NCBI RefSeq assembly: GCF_010682065.1
Contig: NZ_JAAGWG010000002.1
Coordinates: 186,001 to 250,000, forward strand
Length of the DNA: 64,000 nt
Reading direction: 5' to 3'
From: Blastococcus saxobsidens
GTDB lineage: Bacteria > Actinomycetota > Actinomycetes > Mycobacteriales > Geodermatophilaceae
Positions 62,708-64,000 of this stretch are shown piece by piece. Every line of letters begins with the position of its first letter. Position 1 is the stretch's first letter. Both the position numbers and the translations under genes were made by a program. A model generated the notes under the pieces. The model ran no database searches. It was not told the DNA's origin and saw only the letters and a list, made by a program, of their open reading frames with translations.

Positions 62708-63789
62708 CAGTCGCTCCCCGTCAGCGCCAGCGCGCGGGCGTCGACCTGGAACACCCGTCCCTGCGCCGGTCCGTTGAGCAGCTTCACCGGCACCAGCAGG
62801 CCCTCGGTGGCCTCGCCCGCTGCCGACACGAAGGGCGCGGGCCAGGACAGCACCCGGGCCCGGGTGCCGCGGGGTGCGACCAGGGCCGGCGTCCCGTCGG
62901 CGGCGAACAGCTCGACCAGGTCGGCGTCGTCGACCGGCTCGAGCAGCACCTCGACGTCCGCACCGCCCTCGGTCAGCCCCGTGACGATGCGGGTGTAGGT
63001 GTCGGTCCCCTTGAGCGCAGCCAGCCCCGCGTCGAAGTCGCGCATCACCGCGGCCGCCTCGGCCGTCCGCGGCATCACGAAGTACAGGCCCTCGGTGGAC
63101 CGCACCAGCGGGTCGTCGCCGGGGAGGTGGCCGAAGCGGGCCGGATCGGGGTCGAACCGGGGGTCGTCCAGGACCGCGCGCCCGGACAGCAGGCCCTCGG
63201 GCAGCAGGTCGATCTCCCCGTCGGCCAGGGCGCGGAACGCGGCCGTGCTCGTGGGGTACTCCACGAACCCGGGCACGGCGTCCTCCAGCTCGGACCAGTA
63301 GTCGTAGCCGGCGATCCGCCCGACCCGCAGGCCGGCCAGGTCGTCCGGCGTGCGGACCAGCGGTTCGCCGCGCGAGCGGTCGTAGAACAGCACGTACTGG
63401 AACTCGACCAGCGGCTCGGAGAGCAGCAGGGACGACCGCCGGGACTCGCTGCCCACCAGCGGGAAGGCGCCGATGGTCTCCCCCGTGGCCGCACGCTTCT
63501 CCGCCAGCGACCAGGAGGTGAAGTCGACCTGGGGGGTGTACCCCTGCGCGCGCAGCACCTCGGTGACCAGCTCGGTCAGCGGCCCACCCTCGGGCAGGTC
63601 CGGGCCGACGAACGGCGCCCAGGGCCCGCTGGACACGAGCACGGGCCGGGGCGTCGTCGCGGAGGTCCGGCCGAGCTGGATCGCGACGTACCCGAAGACC
63701 GCGGTGAGCAGCACGGTGACCAGCACCGTGGGGACGACGACCCGGAGCACCGGCCACCGCCGGAGGAGTCGACCGAACCGTAGGCGCAC
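62707..63789 (-). CDS. Membrane-anchored solute-binding-like protein (SBP_bac_3 fold)
   Basis: A 360-residue protein with a basic N-terminus (VRLRFGRLLRR), one membrane helix (LRVVVPTVLVTVLLTAVFGY) and an extracytoplasmic domain with the type 3 solute-binding pattern: LVSSGPWAPFVGPDLPEGGP, LTELVTEVLRAQGYTPQVDF, RTPDDLAGLRVGRIAGYDYW, and FRALADGEIDLLPEGLL. It has no lipobox and no ABC permease beside it, so it is probably a receptor or sensor rather than an importer part. It is the first gene of the operon with the two-helix protein and the MFS transporter. Confidence 0.85.
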   Translation of the reverse strand: MRLRFGRLLRRWPVLRVVVPTVLVTVLLTAVFGYVAIQLGRTSATTPRPVLVSSGPWAPFVGPDLPEGGPLTELVTEVLRAQGYTPQVDFTSWSLAEKRAATGETIGAFPLVGSESRRSSLLLSEPLVEFQYVLFYDRSRGEPLVRTPDDLAGLRVGRIAGYDYWSELEDAVPGFVEYPTSTAAFRALADGEIDLLPEGLLSGRAVLDDPRFDPDPARFGHLPGDDPLVRSTEGLYFVMPRTAEAAAVMRDFDAGLAALKGTDTYTRIVTGLTEGGADVEVLLEPVDDADLVELFAADGTPALVAPRGTRARVLSWPAPFVSAAGEATEGLLVPVKLLNGPAQGRVFQVDARALALTGSD

Positions 63790-63797
63790 AGTGACCC

Positions 63798-63803
63798 ACC
63801 GTA
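63798..63803 (-). promoter_or_regulatory. -10 element, leaderless start of the binding-protein operon
   Basis: Minus-strand TACGGT, 8 nt before GTG 63789. Confidence 0.5.
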
Positions 63804-63882
63804 TCGGCGCGCGCGAGCATCAGGAACGAACGCCGCTCCGACACGTCGGACGGCGCGGCCCCCCAACCCCCAGGAGGGCCGA

Positions 63883-64000
63883 TCAGGTGCGGAAGGACCC
63901 GGCGTCCTGCGTCGTGGAGCCGGTCAGCGCACCGACGACCCGCTCGGCCGCGCCGTAGACCAGCAGGGCGACGGCGATGAGGACGGCGGGGGGCACGACG
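63883..64000 (-). CDS. C-terminal end of a membrane protein (cut by window edge)
   Basis: Thirty-eight codons and a stop. The readable tail is VVPPAVLIAVALLVYGAAER, then a short hydrophilic end GSTTQDAGSFRT. It looks like a final membrane helix. Same strand as the binding-protein operon with a gap of 93 nt. Too little to name. Confidence 0.6.
   Translation of the reverse strand, partial: VVPPAVLIAVALLVYGAAERVVGALTGSTTQDAGSFRT

Overview
The window is a high-GC actinobacterial chromosome segment. Most genes use GTG or ATG starts, GC is very high at third codon positions, 4-base ATGA/GTGA overlaps are common, and the respiratory chain is of the QcrCAB/CtaCEF type. From gene content and order I suspect Geodermatophilaceae or a close relative; that placement is inference. 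I see no insertion sequence, prophage, integron, CRISPR array, rRNA or tRNA. The order of many genes follows, from memory, the Mycobacterium tuberculosis block Rv2184c-Rv2220: ArsA-like, SRPBCC, fadD15, pimB, NlpC/P60, DEDDh exonuclease, trpD, ctaE-qcrCAB, ctaF/ctaC, asnB, HesB/ErpA, DUF3043, gcvT, pepA, E2, TIGR01777, lipB, lipA, DUF4191, RDD, glnA. So this is an old core region with local insertions.

Layout. 1-2.1 kb: a leftward set of a ROK kinase (cut by the window edge), a three-cysteine protein, an ArsA-like ATPase with a degenerate P-loop, and an SRPBCC protein. 2.2-10.2 kb: envelope genes, namely an acyl-CoA synthetase, a phosphatidylinositol mannoside mannosyltransferase, an M48 protease, and two coiled-coil peptidoglycan hydrolases. 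The first hydrolase is preceded by a c-di-AMP (ydaO) riboswitch. 10.4-14 kb: a DEDDh/GIY-YIG nuclease, a stand-alone Lrp ligand domain, trpD and a receiver-like protein. 14.1-20.6 kb: cytochrome bc1-aa3 genes (ctaE-qcrC-qcrA-qcrB, facing ctaC-ctaF). 20.8-29.4 kb: small membrane proteins, asnB, the Fe-S carrier erpA, an MBL hydrolase, an aldo/keto reductase, and a four-gene membrane cluster (holin-like/DUF3618/DUF4235/YihY). 29.4-41.2 kb: gcvT, pepA, lpdA, sucB, lipB and neighbours, i.e. lipoate and 2-oxoacid dehydrogenase functions. A Ser/Thr kinase and an FAD oxidoreductase are interspersed.

41.3-49.1 kb looks like an insertion between lipB and lipA. It holds leuS with what reads as a complete leucine attenuator (leaderless leader peptide with three consecutive Leu codons, a hairpin, and an intrinsic terminator), a GGDEF-EAL protein, an F420-dependent oxidoreductase, and a membrane-anchored protein built of proline-started 11-residue repeats like those of apolipoproteins. 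49.1-53.1 kb: lipA, DUF4191, RDD and glnA with a GlnR box. 53.4-58.6 kb: a four-cysteine lipoprotein co-directional with a MacAB-type exporter whose adaptor carries a peptidoglycan-binding domain. 58.6-60.1 kb: a mycofactocin-type SDR and a divergent TetR regulator with a palindromic operator. 60.1-63.8 kb: a tightly coupled operon of a membrane-anchored solute-binding-like protein, a protein with two C-terminal membrane segments, and an MFS transporter.

Two structural themes run through the window. At least 21 start codons lie 6-8 nt downstream of a TANNNT -10 element, the arrangement expected for leaderless mRNAs. Many convergent gene pairs share one GC-rich hairpin, and in three of them the two TGA stop codons base-pair with each other inside the stem.
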